In this document: in pieces, positions 43,121 through 53,088 of the stretch
Layout of the letters: each line of letters begins with the position of its first letter
How positions within the stretch are numbered: position 1 is the stretch's first letter
Assembly (NCBI RefSeq): GCF_002993965.1
Contig: NZ_POST01000004.1
Coordinates: 44,742 to 108,741, forward strand
Length of the DNA stretch: 64,000 bases
Origin: Apilactobacillus timberlakei
GTDB taxonomy: Bacteria; Bacillota; Bacilli; Lactobacillales; Lactobacillaceae
Direction: 5' to 3'
The notes under the pieces: generated by a model
Database searches by the model: none
The model's input: only the letters and a program-made list of their open reading frames with translations
Told to the model about the DNA's origin: nothing
Translations under genes and position numbers: made by a program

Positions 43121-45091
43121 ATGGAACTTATTGAAATTATTTTGCTACTAACAATTATTTTGCTATCGTCTAATATAATTCATCATTATGTTCCAGTAAT
43201 TCCAGATAGTCTTATTCAAGTGACTTTGGGATGTCTATTAGCCGTTATATTTGGTTTTAACATTCATTTGAGTAGTGACTGGTTTTTGTTATTGTTTATT
43301 GCACCCTTACTTTTTAATGATGGTCGGCGTTTCCCAAAAGACGATTTATGGGAATTAAGATGGCCCATTTTTGCCAATTCTATATTGTTAGTGTTTATAA
43401 CAATGATATTAGGTGGATTAATTATTTATAAAATGATTCCATCAATGCCATTACCAGTTGCATTTGCTTTAGCTGCTATTTTGTCACCAACCGATCCTAT
43501 TGCAGTTGAATCAATTGCTAAAAAGGCTAAATTACCGAAAAATATTTTACACTTGGTTAATGGTGAGAGTTTAATTAATGATGCTAGTGGACTGATTGGA
43601 TTCAAATATGCAGTGGCTGCGACCGTCTATGGATCTTTTTCTTTAAAAGGTGCAGTTACTGATTTCTTTTACATTAGTATTGTTGGTGGAGTTATTGGAA
43701 TTATAACAATGCTATTTATTTTATTTATTCGTAAGTTTTTATACGAAAAAGGTTTAACGAATGTTCCATTTAACATTGTTTCTCAAATAGCATCACCATT
43801 TTTGATATATATGTTATCTGAAGAAGTATTTCATGCTTCAGGAGTAATTGCTGTAGTAACTGCTGGGATTATTTACCATTTAAAAGCATCAAAATCAAAT
43901 GCTTCTTCTGCTGAATTAGATATTATGAGTGAGCATACTTGGGATGTAATTATTTATCTATTAAATGGTATTGTGTTTGTAATATTGGGAATTGAAGTTC
44001 CTTTTGCAATGGGAACTGTAGTTAAAAGTATGCAATTTAATACATGGTTATCTATTGGATATGCAATTATAACTTGGTTAGTTTTATTAATTATTAGAAT
44101 TGCTTGGATTATAATATATGAAACCTTTACTACATTTATTTCTGAACATAGATTTGCTCCAATTGATATTAAAACTGCCGTTATTGCAGGACTATCAGGT
44201 GTTAGAGGTGCAATTACAATGGCTGGTGTGTTATCCATACCATTTGTAACTAATCAAGGAATACCATTTCCAGATCGTGCTTTAATCCTATTTATTGCAT
44301 CAATCGTAATTATTTTAAGTTTACTCGCTGCAGTTATAATATTACCTTTAATTCCTAGTGATAATAATCAAGTTGTTGAGTACAATAACAATAACTATTG
44401 GAATGAGGGTAAAACGCGTATTTATATGTTGAATTTTGCCATTGATAGCATTAAAAAACATAGTTCAGAAGATAAGCATATTACTAATGTAATTATTGAT
44501 CAGTATCAAATGATTATTAAGCAATTTTCTATGACACATATTAGTAAAATTGAGAAAGATATTCGTCTTGCAGCAATCAAATATGAAAAAGTGGCAATTA
44601 AAAAATTAATGGCTCAAGGACAAATTTCTAAAAAAATGATTAATGCAGTTAATTATGAAATTAATCATCGTGAAATTAAAAATTTGAATCAGTCTAATCA
44701 ATCTAATGCTAAATTAGAATTGATATCATCATACCAAACTTTAAAATTATGGCTCTTCAAACAAAACAATGATGAAGAGATTAATAAACAAATGCGTAAA
44801 ATATTAATTAAAATAAATAGTTATACAATTGAAAACTTAAAACAACTTTATAATAAATATGATGAAGATGTTGTTGAAACAATAATTGATGAATATTTAA
44901 ACTATAATGAAGCATTGAAAACAAGTCCAATTAATTATGATGCAAGGTATCGTAAAATTAGAGTTAGGGCATTAGGTGCTCAAAGAATAGCTATTCAAGA
45001 ATTACTTAATGATGAAAAAATTGATTGGAAAACAGCATCTGATTTAAGACAAGAAATTAATTATCTTGAAAATCTTGAATTAGATTCATAA
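43121..45091 (+). CDS. CPA1 family Na+/H+ antiporter (NhaP/YjcE-like)
   Basis: 656 aa. About twelve membrane helices in residues 1-420 with CPA1 motifs LFNDGRRFPKDDLWEL, AAILSPTDPIAVESIAKKA, NGESLINDASGLIGFK and GLSGVRGAITMAG, followed by a long hydrophilic C-terminal domain of about 230 residues rich in charged helices, usually regulatory. The ND motif (the ion-binding aspartate in NDASG) is intact. Located in an apparent operon with murB. Sodium versus potassium preference cannot be read. Confidence 0.93.
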   Translation: MELIEIILLLTIILLSSNIIHHYVPVIPDSLIQVTLGCLLAVIFGFNIHLSSDWFLLLFIAPLLFNDGRRFPKDDLWELRWPIFANSILLVFITMILGGLIIYKMIPSMPLPVAFALAAILSPTDPIAVESIAKKAKLPKNILHLVNGESLINDASGLIGFKYAVAATVYGSFSLKGAVTDFFYISIVGGVIGIITMLFILFIRKFLYEKGLTNVPFNIVSQIASPFLIYMLSEEVFHASGVIAVVTAGIIYHLKASKSNASSAELDIMSEHTWDVIIYLLNGIVFVILGIEVPFAMGTVVKSMQFNTWLSIGYAIITWLVLLIIRIAWIIIYETFTTFISEHRFAPIDIKTAVIAGLSGVRGAITMAGVLSIPFVTNQGIPFPDRALILFIASIVIILSLLAAVIILPLIPSDNNQVVEYNNNNYWNEGKTRIYMLNFAIDSIKKHSSEDKHITNVIIDQYQMIIKQFSMTHISKIEKDIRLAAIKYEKVAIKKLMAQGQISKKMINAVNYEINHREIKNLNQSNQSNAKLELISSYQTLKLWLFKQNNDEEINKQMRKILIKINSYTIENLKQLYNKYDEDVVETIIDEYLNYNEALKTSPINYDARYRKIRVRALGAQRIAIQELLNDEKIDWKTASDLRQEINYLENLELDS

Positions 45092-45096
45092 AATAT

Positions 45097-45131
45097 AAAA
45101 ATCACCCACATATTATGTGGGTGATTTTTAT
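45097..45131. terminator. Bidirectional terminator antiporter / DUF1361 gene
   Basis: AAAAATCACCCACAT, loop ATT, ATGTGGGTGATTTTT: perfect 15-bp stem. Confidence 0.94.
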
Positions 45132-45787
45132 TAAAAGTTATTTTTAGTATCTTTGATTATTAGATTTATTATCCAATATACAAATATTTGGATGATTGTT
45201 AAAATTATTACAAACACAATCATATGAGGAGTCCACATGTTGATTAAAGGATTAATTAATAATTTTGGTGACAATAGTAAGTATATTGTATGAAATCTTA
45301 AAAATCTACCTATATAAATACCAATTGAAGCAAGGATATTAAAAATTATGATTAAAGTTATAACAAACAATTTATTTTTAATATGCAATTTATTTTTAAT
45401 TTCATGAACTATTTTAAATAGTCCATATAATCCAATCAATGAACAACCTAAGGCACTTATCATTAAATATGAATAACTTAGCCACATATTACTCGACAAA
45501 CGGAGTAAACCTTCGTTTGTATATGGACTTAGTAATGATAGATGAAATAAATCAGTTAAAAGGTATGGTGCGTTTGGATAAAATATTAACCATAGTATTA
45601 AAATAGGCCAGAATATCCAAGATTTTTTAACATGTTTATTCGTAAGTTCCAAACTCAATTCAATTGGAATGTACCCCAAAATGGTATTTAAGATTAGAAA
45701 GCCAAAGGGTGGTTTTACCATAAAATATAAGAAAATAATCCATGCAATGAAGATTATTCTGATTTGCCATTTTATATTTTTAAACAT
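45131..45787 (-). CDS. DUF1361 membrane protein
   Basis: 218 aa with six predicted membrane helices. The DUF1361 hallmark is in LWLIFYPNAPYLLTDLFHL (about residues 65-83). Function unknown in all members I know. Start ATG 45787 with AAGAGGTTG upstream on the minus strand. It is inverted between the antiporter and the cda operon, sharing a bidirectional terminator. Confidence 0.85.
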   Translation of the reverse strand: MFKNIKWQIRIIFIAWIIFLYFMVKPPFGFLILNTILGYIPIELSLELTNKHVKKSWIFWPILILWLIFYPNAPYLLTDLFHLSLLSPYTNEGLLRLSSNMWLSYSYLMISALGCSLIGLYGLFKIVHEIKNKLHIKNKLFVITLIIIFNILASIGIYIGRFLRFHTIYLLLSPKLLINPLINMWTPHMIVFVIILTIIQIFVYWIINLIIKDTKNNF

Positions 45788-45913
45788 TATGCAACCTCTT
45801 AAGATAATTTATTATTACTATTTTATATTTTAACGCGAAAGCTAATTTTATTGAACAATTAAAATCTAAAAATTACAATGTAATTATTAATATTAAAAAG
45901 TCACAATGTTGAG

Positions 45914-45922
45914 TGATATAAT
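45914..45922 (+). promoter_or_regulatory. Extended -10 promoter of cdaA-cdaR-glmM
   Basis: TG-A-TATAAT at 45914-45922, 32 bases before cdaA: a perfect -10 with TG extension. Confidence 0.7.
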
Positions 45923-45954
45923 ATATATTGTTAATTAAATATGGAGGAATATTT

Positions 45955-46806
45955 ATGAGCATAAATTTTAGTAGTATATTTACTCTAAGCAACCTTTTAG
46001 ATATATTGGTTGTTTGGTTTATTATATATGAAGTAATTGTCTTACTTAGAGGAACGAAGGCAGTTCAGTTATTTAGAGGAGTACTGGTAATTGCTATTGT
46101 AAAAATCATTAGTATTATTTTTGGCTTGACTGCAGTATCCTGGTTAACTGATCAAGTTATAAATTGGGGAGTTATCGCCATTATTGTTATCTTCCAACCA
46201 GAAATAAGACGTGGTTTGGAACATATTGGTCGTGGTTCAATCTTGAAACATACACAAAACCAAAATGTTGAAAATCAAAAGATGATTACCGCTTTAGATA
46301 AAGCAATTCAATATATGTCTAAACGTCGTATTGGTGCTTTAATAACAATTCAAATGGATACAGGATTAGAAGACTACATAGAAACTGGTATTAATATTGA
46401 TGCTGATGTCACCGGTGAACTATTAATAAATACATTTATTCCTAATACTCCATTGCATGATGGTGCTGTTATCATCAGAAACAATAGGTTAGCAGTAGCT
46501 GCTGCTTATTTACCATTATCTCAAAGTAATTTAATTCCAAAAGAATTAGGGACTAGGCATCGTGCTGCTGTCGGAATTTCAGAAGTTACTGATGCACTTA
46601 CGATTGTTATTTCAGAAGAAACTGGCGAAGTTTCTATCACTAAAAATAATGAATTACTAAGAGGACTTACTCAAGAAGATTATATTAAGTTTCTAAAAGA
46701 TCAATTGATTACTAAACAGGACTCTGTGAACAAGAATTTCTTTACCACTGTTGGTACATGGATTGATAAAATTAATCTTAAAAAGAAAGATGGAGGTAAA
46801 AAATAA
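45955..46806 (+). CDS. cdaA: Diadenylate cyclase CdaA
   Basis: CdaA (283 aa) makes cyclic di-AMP from two ATP at the membrane. Three N-terminal helices (about residues 1-80) lead to the DAC domain with the DGA motif in TPLHDGAVIIRNN and RHR in LGTRHRAAVGISE. ATG 45955 follows TGGAGGA. The stop and the cdaR start share one base (TAATG). The operon cdaA-cdaR-glmM is the standard Firmicutes c-di-AMP locus, linking wall synthesis and potassium control; the K+ importer Kup is encoded at 56-58 kb. Confidence 0.97.
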   Translation: MSINFSSIFTLSNLLDILVVWFIIYEVIVLLRGTKAVQLFRGVLVIAIVKIISIIFGLTAVSWLTDQVINWGVIAIIVIFQPEIRRGLEHIGRGSILKHTQNQNVENQKMITALDKAIQYMSKRRIGALITIQMDTGLEDYIETGINIDADVTGELLINTFIPNTPLHDGAVIIRNNRLAVAAAYLPLSQSNLIPKELGTRHRAAVGISEVTDALTIVISEETGEVSITKNNELLRGLTQEDYIKFLKDQLITKQDSVNKNFFTTVGTWIDKINLKKKDGGKK

Positions 46807-47762
46807 TGAAAAGATTAGATAATCCTTGGTTCTTCAGACTAATTTCATTAATTTTTGCCATCCTTTTATTTGTTTATGTTAATCAAGATAAATTTTTTGG
46901 GAATAATAATAATTCTACTGATAGTTCAATCACTCAATTAACTGCTACTAAAAATTCAACTTTATCTTTACCATTACAATTGAATTTTGATAATAATAAA
47001 TACTTTGTAACTGGGTATCCTGAAAAAGTATCAGTTAAAATTAGTGGGCCAGCCGCTTTAGTTACCACTACTGTTAATACACAAAACTTTAAAGTATATG
47101 CTGACCTTTCAAGATTAGGAGTTGGCCATCATAGAGTTAGAATTTATCAAGATGGATTGAATGATGAATTGAAGTATAAGACTAATCCTTCTTATATTAA
47201 TGTTAATATTCAGCCTCGTAGGACCACTGAATTTCCAGTTAACGTTAAATATGATGATTCAAACATTGCTGATGGATATCATGCGGGTAAAGCTGTTCTA
47301 GGTAATGATAAAGTTAAAGTTACGGGTGCCGAAAATGAAATTAATAAGATTAATAAGGTAGTTGCCGAGCTAAGCATTCCTCAAGGAACTAACAAGACTG
47401 TTAATTCTTCCGTTATTCTTGAGGCCTTAGATGCAAAAGGTAAAATTGTTAATGTAATTTTGACGCCTTCTACAACTTCTGTTAATTTACCAATAAGCAG
47501 TGGAAATAATAAAAAAGTGCCAGTCAGTTTGCATACAGAGAACGCATCTTCTGCTAAAAAATATACTTTAACGCCTGAAAGCAAATCTGTTAAGGTATTT
47601 GGGACATCCAAAGAGTTGGATAACATTAAAGAAGTAAAGGCATATGTTGATGTTTCTGGCATAAGTAAAGAAAAGAACGTTAACGTTCAATTAGATAAAA
47701 GTTTAAACCATGTATCTGGATTTGATCCTGATAATATTAAAGTCAAAGTTAAAACTAATTAG
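46806..47762 (+). CDS. cdaR: CdaA regulator CdaR (YbbR repeats)
   Basis: 318 aa: one N-terminal membrane anchor ([19 protein letters not shown]) and an extracellular part of three or so YbbR repeats (for example [19 protein letters not shown] and [16 protein letters not shown]). CdaR binds CdaA and modulates its cyclase activity. The start overlaps the cdaA stop by one base. glmM follows 44 bases downstream. There is no signal-peptidase site, as expected. Confidence 0.94.
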   Translation: MKRLDNPWFFRLISLIFAILLFVYVNQDKFFGNNNNSTDSSITQLTATKNSTLSLPLQLNFDNNKYFVTGYPEKVSVKISGPAALVTTTVNTQNFKVYADLSRLGVGHHRVRIYQDGLNDELKYKTNPSYINVNIQPRRTTEFPVNVKYDDSNIADGYHAGKAVLGNDKVKVTGAENEINKINKVVAELSIPQGTNKTVNSSVILEALDAKGKIVNVILTPSTTSVNLPISSGNNKKVPVSLHTENASSAKKYTLTPESKSVKVFGTSKELDNIKEVKAYVDVSGISKEKNVNVQLDKSLNHVSGFDPDNIKVKVKTN

Positions 47763-47806
47763 AAATAAATAGGCCTATTAAATGGACTAGAAATGGAGAT
47801 ATTATT

Positions 47807-49159
47807 ATGAAATATTTTGGAACTGATGGGGTTAGAGGAGTTGCTAATGAAGACCTTAGCCCTGAATTAGCATTTAAATGTGGTCGTGCTGGTGGATATA
47901 TTTTAACTAAGCACAGTGAATCAGAGAGACAACCTCAAGTTTTAGTTGCTCGTGATACTAGAATTTCTGGTCAAATGTTAGAAAATGCATTGGTTGCTGG
48001 TTTGTTATCTGTTGGAATTGAAGTATTACAATTAGGCGTTGTTACTACTCCAGGAGTTGCTTATTTAGTTAGAACTCAAGGAGCTGCTGCTGGTGTTATG
48101 ATTACTGCATCTCATAATCCTGCAGAATATAATGGTATTAAATTCTTTGGTTCAGATGGTTATAAATTATCAGATGATTTAGAAGAAGAAATTGAAAAAA
48201 TATTAGAAGAAGATAAAGATGATTTACCTCGCCCATCAGCTAAAGGATTAGGCACTGCTGATGATTATTCTGAAGGTAGTCAAAAATATATTCGTTTCTT
48301 AGAACAAACAGTTCCAGAAGATTTATCAGGAATGAATATTTGTGTTGATTCTGCTAATGGTGCTACTAGCAGGTTAGTATCTAGATTATATGCTGATTTA
48401 GGAATTGATTTTGATACTATGGCTACTACTCCCAATGGAATTAACATTAATGATCAAGTTGGTTCTACTCACCCAGAACAATTACAAAAAATGGTTGTTG
48501 ATAAAGGTGCTCAAATTGGTTTAGCTTTTGATGGAGATGGTGATCGTTGTATTGCTGTTGACGAAAATGGTGAATTAGTTGATGGTGATAAGATAATGTA
48601 TATTTGTGGAAAATATATGTCCGATCATGGTCGTTTGAAGCAAGACACAGTTGTAAGTACTGTTATGAGTAATCTTGGTATGTATAAGGCAATGGAAGCC
48701 AATGGTATGAAGAATGTACAAACTAAGGTTGGGGACAGATATGTTGTAGAAGAAATGAATAAATCTGGATACAATCTTGGTGGTGAACAATCTGGACATA
48801 TTGTTTTCTTAGACTTTAATACTACTGGAGATGGATTGTTAACTAGTTTACAACTACTACATGTAATGAAAGATACTGGTAAGAAATTATCAGAATTAGC
48901 TAGTGAAATTAAAAAGTATCCACAAAAATTAATTAATGTTAAAGTATCTGATAAACAACATGCTTTAGAAAACTCAAAAGTTAAGGATGTTATTTCAAAA
49001 GTAGAAACAGAAATGAATGGTGATGGACGTGTACTTGTTCGTCCTAGTGGAACTGAACCATTATTACGTGTAATGACTGAAGCACCAACTCAAGAACTAG
49101 TGGATGGCTATACCAAACGTATTGCTGATGTAGTTCAACAAGAAGTTGGAATTGAATAA
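47807..49159 (+). CDS. glmM: Phosphoglucosamine mutase
   Basis: GlmM (450 aa) converts glucosamine-6-phosphate to glucosamine-1-phosphate for UDP-GlcNAc. [17 protein letters not shown] opens it; the phosphoserine loop is [18 protein letters not shown], metal loop [13 protein letters not shown], sugar loop [10 protein letters not shown] and phosphate loop [18 protein letters not shown] precedes ATG 47807. It is known to bind and inhibit CdaA in related bacteria. Confidence 0.98.
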   Translation: MKYFGTDGVRGVANEDLSPELAFKCGRAGGYILTKHSESERQPQVLVARDTRISGQMLENALVAGLLSVGIEVLQLGVVTTPGVAYLVRTQGAAAGVMITASHNPAEYNGIKFFGSDGYKLSDDLEEEIEKILEEDKDDLPRPSAKGLGTADDYSEGSQKYIRFLEQTVPEDLSGMNICVDSANGATSRLVSRLYADLGIDFDTMATTPNGININDQVGSTHPEQLQKMVVDKGAQIGLAFDGDGDRCIAVDENGELVDGDKIMYICGKYMSDHGRLKQDTVVSTVMSNLGMYKAMEANGMKNVQTKVGDRYVVEEMNKSGYNLGGEQSGHIVFLDFNTTGDGLLTSLQLLHVMKDTGKKLSELASEIKKYPQKLINVKVSDKQHALENSKVKDVISKVETEMNGDGRVLVRPSGTEPLLRVMTEAPTQELVDGYTKRIADVVQQEVGIE

Positions 49160-49164
49160 AAAAG

Positions 49165-49193
49165 ATTAAAGGCCTCTAAAAGGTCTTTTTTTA
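49165..49193 (+). terminator. cdaA-cdaR-glmM terminator
   Basis: AAAGGCCT, loop CTAA, AAGGTCTTT with one G-T pair, then a T-run. Confidence 0.8.
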
Positions 49194-49201
49194 TAAATTG
49201 A

Positions 49202-49220
49202 TATACAACTATACCAATTT
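49202..49220. promoter_or_regulatory. Upstream NagR-like operator of glmS
   Basis: Read on the minus strand, AAATTGGTATAGTTGTATA contains ATTGGTATAG, the half-site typical of GntR/HutC-family NagR operators in lactic acid bacteria. A second copy lies 80-90 bases downstream. Confidence 0.6.
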
Positions 49221-49231
49221 ATTCTTACTAA

Positions 49232-49260
49232 TTGACATATATTGTAAATCATTGTAATCT
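49232..49260 (+). promoter_or_regulatory. glmS promoter
   Basis: TTGACA (49232-49237), 17 bases, TAATCT (49255-49260). A second -10 (TATAAT 49282-49287) without a good -35 lies downstream, next to the second operator. Confidence 0.65.
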
Positions 49261-49292
49261 ATTACTTGTCTTTAAAAAAAATATAATATGAA

Positions 49293-49308
49293 TGTCTATA
49301 CCAATTAT
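49293..49308. promoter_or_regulatory. Downstream NagR-like operator of glmS
   Basis: Minus-strand ATAATTGGTATAGACA repeats ATTGGTATAG of the upstream site and matches known NagR half-sites better. It lies just downstream of TATAAT 49282-49287, where a repressor would block transcription. Confidence 0.65.
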
Positions 49309-49330
49309 AAAATTGAAAGGAATATAAAAT

Positions 49331-51154
49331 ATGTGTGGAATTGTTGGAGTCGCAGGAAATAAAAATGCGGTTAATATTTTAATAAATGGTTTACAAAAGC
49401 TTGAATATCGTGGATACGATTCTGCTGGTATTTACGTAAGTGACAAAGATGGTAAAGATTGTCTAATTAAAAGAACCGGAGCTATTTCTAATTTAAAAAA
49501 GGCTATTGGTTCAGACGTAAAAGGAACTTCTGGAATTGGTCATACTCGTTGGGCTACTCATGGTGGGGTAACGGTAGAAAATGCTCATCCTCATTACTCA
49601 CAAGATAATCGTTTTTATCTTGTTCATAACGGAGTTATTGAAAACTATAAAGAATTAAAGGAACAATATTTAAGTGATTTTACCTTTACTTCTCAAACTG
49701 ATACTGAAGTAGTTGTACAATTAGTCGATTATTTTGCAACTAAAGAAAATATGAATGCTAAAGATGCATTTTTAAAAACTTTGTCCTTATTAGATAAGGG
49801 TTCTTCATATGCTTTTCAATTAATGGATCGTGAGGAACCAGATACTATCTATGTTGCTAAAGATAAGAGTCCTTTATTAATTGGAATCGGTGATGGTTGC
49901 AATGTTGTTTGTTCAGATTCATTAGCAATGTTAAACGTAACTCATGAATTCTTAGAATTAAATGATGGGGATTTTGTTACTGTAAAACCAGATTCTATTG
50001 ATATTCAAGATAAGGATGGTAATAAAGTTACAGACCGTAAACCATTCCACGTTGATATTGATGCTAGTGATACAGATAAGGGTACTTATCCATACTACAT
50101 GCTTAAAGAAATTGATGAACAACCTAATGTTATGAGAAAACTATCTTCTGAATATTTAAACGAAGATGGTAGTCCTGAAATTGAAGAAGATTTATTAAAA
50201 TCAATTAAACAAGCAGATCGTTTATATATTGTTGCTGCTGGTACTAGTTATCATGCTGGTTTAGTAGGTAAAAACTTATTTGAAACAATGGCTCAAATCC
50301 CTACTGAAGTGCATGTTGCTTCTGAATTTGCATATAATATGCCACTCTTATCAAAGAATCCATTTTTCATTTTCTTAAGTCAAAGTGGTGAAACTGCTGA
50401 TAGTCGTGAAGTTTTAGTTAATGTTAGCAAAGCCGGTTACAAGAGTTTAACTATTACTAATGTTGCTAAATCAACTTTATCACGTGAATCAAACTATACT
50501 TTATTATTACATGCGGGTCCTGAAATTTCCGTTGCATCTACTAAAGCATATACTGCTCAAATCGCTGTTGAAGCTATTTTAGCTAAAGGCTTGGGTGAAG
50601 CAGATCAAATTAAAGCAGCTACTGAATTTAATTTAAGACAACAATTAGGATTAGTTGCTACAGGAATGCAAACAATTGTTGACGAAAAAGAAAAAATGAA
50701 TCAACTATCCAAAGACTACTTTGTAAACGCTAGCAAGTCATTCTACATTGGTCGTGGAATTGATTACTTTGTTTCATTGGAAGCTGCCCTTAAACTTAAA
50801 GAAATTTCATATATCCATGCTGAAGGATTTGCTTCTGGAGAATTAAAGCATGGTACAATTGCTTTAATTGAGGACAAGACTCCAGTTATTGGAATTATTA
50901 CTCAAAAGAATACTTCTAACCTAACTAGAAGTAATTTGGAAGAAACAATGGCTCGTGGATCTAAAGCTATTACAATTGTAACCAAAGCATTGGCTAAAGA
51001 AGACGATGATATTATCATTCCTGATGTAAATAGTATGTTAACACCATTATTAAGTGTTATTCCTGCTCAATTACTTGCTTACTATACAAGTTTGAATAAA
51101 GGATTAGATGTTGATCATCCTAGAAACTTAGCTAAAAGTGTTACTGTCCAATAA
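49331..51154 (+). CDS. glmS: Glutamine-fructose-6-phosphate aminotransferase
   Basis: GlmS (607 aa) makes glucosamine-6-phosphate. The N-terminal class II glutaminase begins with catalytic Cys2 (MCGIVGVAG) and has HTRWATHGGVTVENAHPH; two SIS domains follow (VAAGTSYHAGLVGK, FLSQSGETADSREVL, ISVASTKAYTAQ) and the end reads DVDHPRNLAKSVTVQ. ATG 49331 follows GAAAGGA. No glmS ribozyme was recognised; instead two NagR-like operators flank the promoter. With glmM upstream it supplies UDP-GlcNAc. Confidence 0.98.
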   Translation: MCGIVGVAGNKNAVNILINGLQKLEYRGYDSAGIYVSDKDGKDCLIKRTGAISNLKKAIGSDVKGTSGIGHTRWATHGGVTVENAHPHYSQDNRFYLVHNGVIENYKELKEQYLSDFTFTSQTDTEVVVQLVDYFATKENMNAKDAFLKTLSLLDKGSSYAFQLMDREEPDTIYVAKDKSPLLIGIGDGCNVVCSDSLAMLNVTHEFLELNDGDFVTVKPDSIDIQDKDGNKVTDRKPFHVDIDASDTDKGTYPYYMLKEIDEQPNVMRKLSSEYLNEDGSPEIEEDLLKSIKQADRLYIVAAGTSYHAGLVGKNLFETMAQIPTEVHVASEFAYNMPLLSKNPFFIFLSQSGETADSREVLVNVSKAGYKSLTITNVAKSTLSRESNYTLLLHAGPEISVASTKAYTAQIAVEAILAKGLGEADQIKAATEFNLRQQLGLVATGMQTIVDEKEKMNQLSKDYFVNASKSFYIGRGIDYFVSLEAALKLKEISYIHAEGFASGELKHGTIALIEDKTPVIGIITQKNTSNLTRSNLEETMARGSKAITIVTKALAKEDDDIIIPDVNSMLTPLLSVIPAQLLAYYTSLNKGLDVDHPRNLAKSVTVQ

Positions 51155-51163
51155 AATGAGAAT

Positions 51164-51199
51164 AAAAAAGCATTGGGATTTAATCCCAATGCTTTTTTA
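51164..51199 (+). terminator. glmS terminator
   Basis: AAAAAAGCATTGGGATT with AATCCCAATGCTTTTTT: perfect long stem. Confidence 0.94.
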
Positions 51200-51244
51200 T
51201 TATATAAATGTTTTTGTATTGTAATAACGATTTATGCCTAGTGA

Positions 51245-51297
51245 TGTTATAATTTTATTTAAGGGTATATAAATTTTTATCTTATTAATGTTATAAT
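51245..51297 (+). promoter_or_regulatory. Tandem extended -10 promoters
   Basis: Two copies of TG-T-TATAAT, at 51245-51253 and 51289-51297, 44 bases apart, precede the 40-aa protein gene and the glucosaminidase gene. Confidence 0.6.
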
Positions 51298-51319
51298 ACC
51301 GAGGATTGGAGTTCGATTT

Positions 51320-51442
51320 ATGAAATTTACTAAAAAAAGATCAAATAATTCTAAGTCACAAGCCAAAAAAGATAAGACTTGGGAAAAATTTAAAAATCAA
51401 CAAAATAAATTAAGCGCAGATAAGCGTGGAATAAGAAGATAA
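51320..51442 (+). CDS. Small basic protein, 40 aa
   Basis: A short frame with an ATG behind TTGGAG and a perfect extended -10 promoter. The product starts MKFTKKRSNNSKSQ and ends SADKRGIRR, with eleven Lys and four Arg in 40 residues and no hydrophobic stretch, so it should be soluble and nucleic-acid or ribosome binding is conceivable. The family is not recognised. It lies 26 bases before the glucosaminidase gene and is probably on the same transcript. Confidence 0.6.
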   Translation: MKFTKKRSNNSKSQAKKDKTWEKFKNQQNKLSADKRGIRR

Positions 51443-51467
51443 TATACATAAAACATGGAGGAAGATT

Positions 51468-53000
51468 ATGCGAAATAAAAATATTGCAAAAGCTTTTCTA
51501 TCAGTTATGACTGTTAGTGCAGTTATGACTTCTTTTAAAGTGTTAGATGTTAATGCAGATGATAATAATCAATCCAACAATTCTAGTGTTGATGTTAGTA
51601 ATACTAATAATGTAAGCGTTATTTCTAGTGAATTAAATAGTCAAAACTTTTTTGATAAACTTGGTCCATTAGCACAAAGAATTGCTAATAAAAATGATTT
51701 ATATCCTTCATTATTACTTGCACAAGCAGCTATTGAAAGTGCTTATGGTCAAAGTTCTTTAACCCAAAGCAGTAATAACTTATTTGGAATTAAAGCTACA
51801 AATGGGCAAGGTATTAACACCCCAACTACTGAATTTAGTAATGGAAGTAGTTATACAACAAATTCTACTTTTAGTACTTATCCTGATTTATTAAGTAGTC
51901 TACAGGGCTATGCTGATTTCTTAAACAACAATATTAGATATTCAAATGTTCATCGATCAATGACTCCAACAGTTGAGCAAGCTGCTATTAATATTCAAGC
52001 TGATGGATATGCTACTGATCCAGCTTATTCCAATAAATTAATTTCATTTATTAATCAAAATAATTTAAAAACTTACGACTCTAGTTCAGTTCCATCTAAT
52101 AATGATCAAGATAATAACACACAAAACAATATTAACACTCAAAATAATAATTCTAATCAAGCACAACCTGCACAACCCGCAACACGACCTGAACAACCTA
52201 AACAAGAAAATATCACTAAGTATGTTGGATCAGATGGTAAAGAAACTTTCAAATTATCCAATAAGTATAGAACATATAAATTATACAATCATGTAAAGGG
52301 AACTATTCGTAATATTAGATCTTATGGGTGGAATAAATCTCTAAATTCCAGTAAGAAAGTATTTGTTGATTGTTTGGGAATTCGTAATTATGGTAAAAAT
52401 GAATCTAAATGGTATCGAATTAGACTATCTGATCATTCAAAGAAAAAATATTGGGTATATTCAAAGGCTTTAGAGATGCCTAAAGTTAATTATATTAAAG
52501 AAAATAAAGAAGTTTCTGTAAATACTAATACTCATAGTAATGTTTATAATCATGTATATAATTCACCATATTTGAGTAAAAAGGTTAAGGAAAATAAGGA
52601 TTTGGTTGATGACAGTTATCATACTAGTTTGAAAGCAATCATTGATAATGATGGCATAAGAACAGAATGGTATCGAATCTATATTCCAGGAACTGGTAAT
52701 GCTTGGATTAAGTCAAAAGATTTATCAAATATAACAAGACATAAAGAAGCTAAAAACAATTATAATAACAAATCTGGATATGCTTACCTTAACAATTATG
52801 GTAAATATCGTCTTTATAATAATATTCCAGGATCATCTAAGAAAGCAAAAGTTACCAATTGGGATAATGTAAAAGTACCTAGTGATTATTTAATTACTTA
52901 TGATAAGTCAGGTGTAAAGGGTAAGGATAACACTAATTGGTATCGTATTAACTTAAACAATAAAAACTATTGGATTGCATCAGGGGCTTTAAAGTTTTAG
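51468..53000 (+). CDS. Secreted N-acetylglucosaminidase with GW-like repeats
   Basis: 510-aa cell-wall hydrolase. Signal peptide (about 1-30, cleavage likely near VNADD). A GH73 glucosaminidase domain covers about residues 60-195 (YPSLLLAQAAIESAYGQSSL, NNLFGIKA, YPDLLSSLQGYADFL). A Q/N/P linker (210-245) leads to three C-terminal GW/SH3_8-like modules, each ending in a WYRI ... W(V/I) pattern: SKWYRIRLSD-YWVYSKAL, EWYRIYIPG-AWIKSKDL and NWYRINLNN-YWIASGAL. Such modules bind lipoteichoic acid. ATG 51468 follows TGGAGGAAG. Likely role: daughter-cell separation or autolysis. Confidence 0.9.
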   Translation: MRNKNIAKAFLSVMTVSAVMTSFKVLDVNADDNNQSNNSSVDVSNTNNVSVISSELNSQNFFDKLGPLAQRIANKNDLYPSLLLAQAAIESAYGQSSLTQSSNNLFGIKATNGQGINTPTTEFSNGSSYTTNSTFSTYPDLLSSLQGYADFLNNNIRYSNVHRSMTPTVEQAAINIQADGYATDPAYSNKLISFINQNNLKTYDSSSVPSNNDQDNNTQNNINTQNNNSNQAQPAQPATRPEQPKQENITKYVGSDGKETFKLSNKYRTYKLYNHVKGTIRNIRSYGWNKSLNSSKKVFVDCLGIRNYGKNESKWYRIRLSDHSKKKYWVYSKALEMPKVNYIKENKEVSVNTNTHSNVYNHVYNSPYLSKKVKENKDLVDDSYHTSLKAIIDNDGIRTEWYRIYIPGTGNAWIKSKDLSNITRHKEAKNNYNNKSGYAYLNNYGKYRLYNNIPGSSKKAKVTNWDNVKVPSDYLITYDKSGVKGKDNTNWYRINLNNKNYWIASGALKF

Positions 53001-53026
53001 TTTAGCTTTTTAGTTATACTTTGATT

Positions 53027-53035
53027 TGATATAAT
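53027..53035 (+). promoter_or_regulatory. Extended -10 promoter of tagH-like gene
   Basis: TG-A-TATAAT at 53027-53035, just after the glucosaminidase gene and 54 bases before the ATPase gene. Confidence 0.6.
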
Positions 53036-53088
53036 ATTCTTGTAGTTTTATAATAAACAAATTGAATAAAATTTTAGGAAGTATAAAA

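Noticed and set aside
49194-49330. glmS ribozyme
   Set aside because: The leader is short and none of the conserved ribozyme core could be matched; repressor-type operators explain the region better.
53001-53088. Terminator after the glucosaminidase gene
   Set aside because: No convincing hairpin with T-run before the extended -10 of the next gene.
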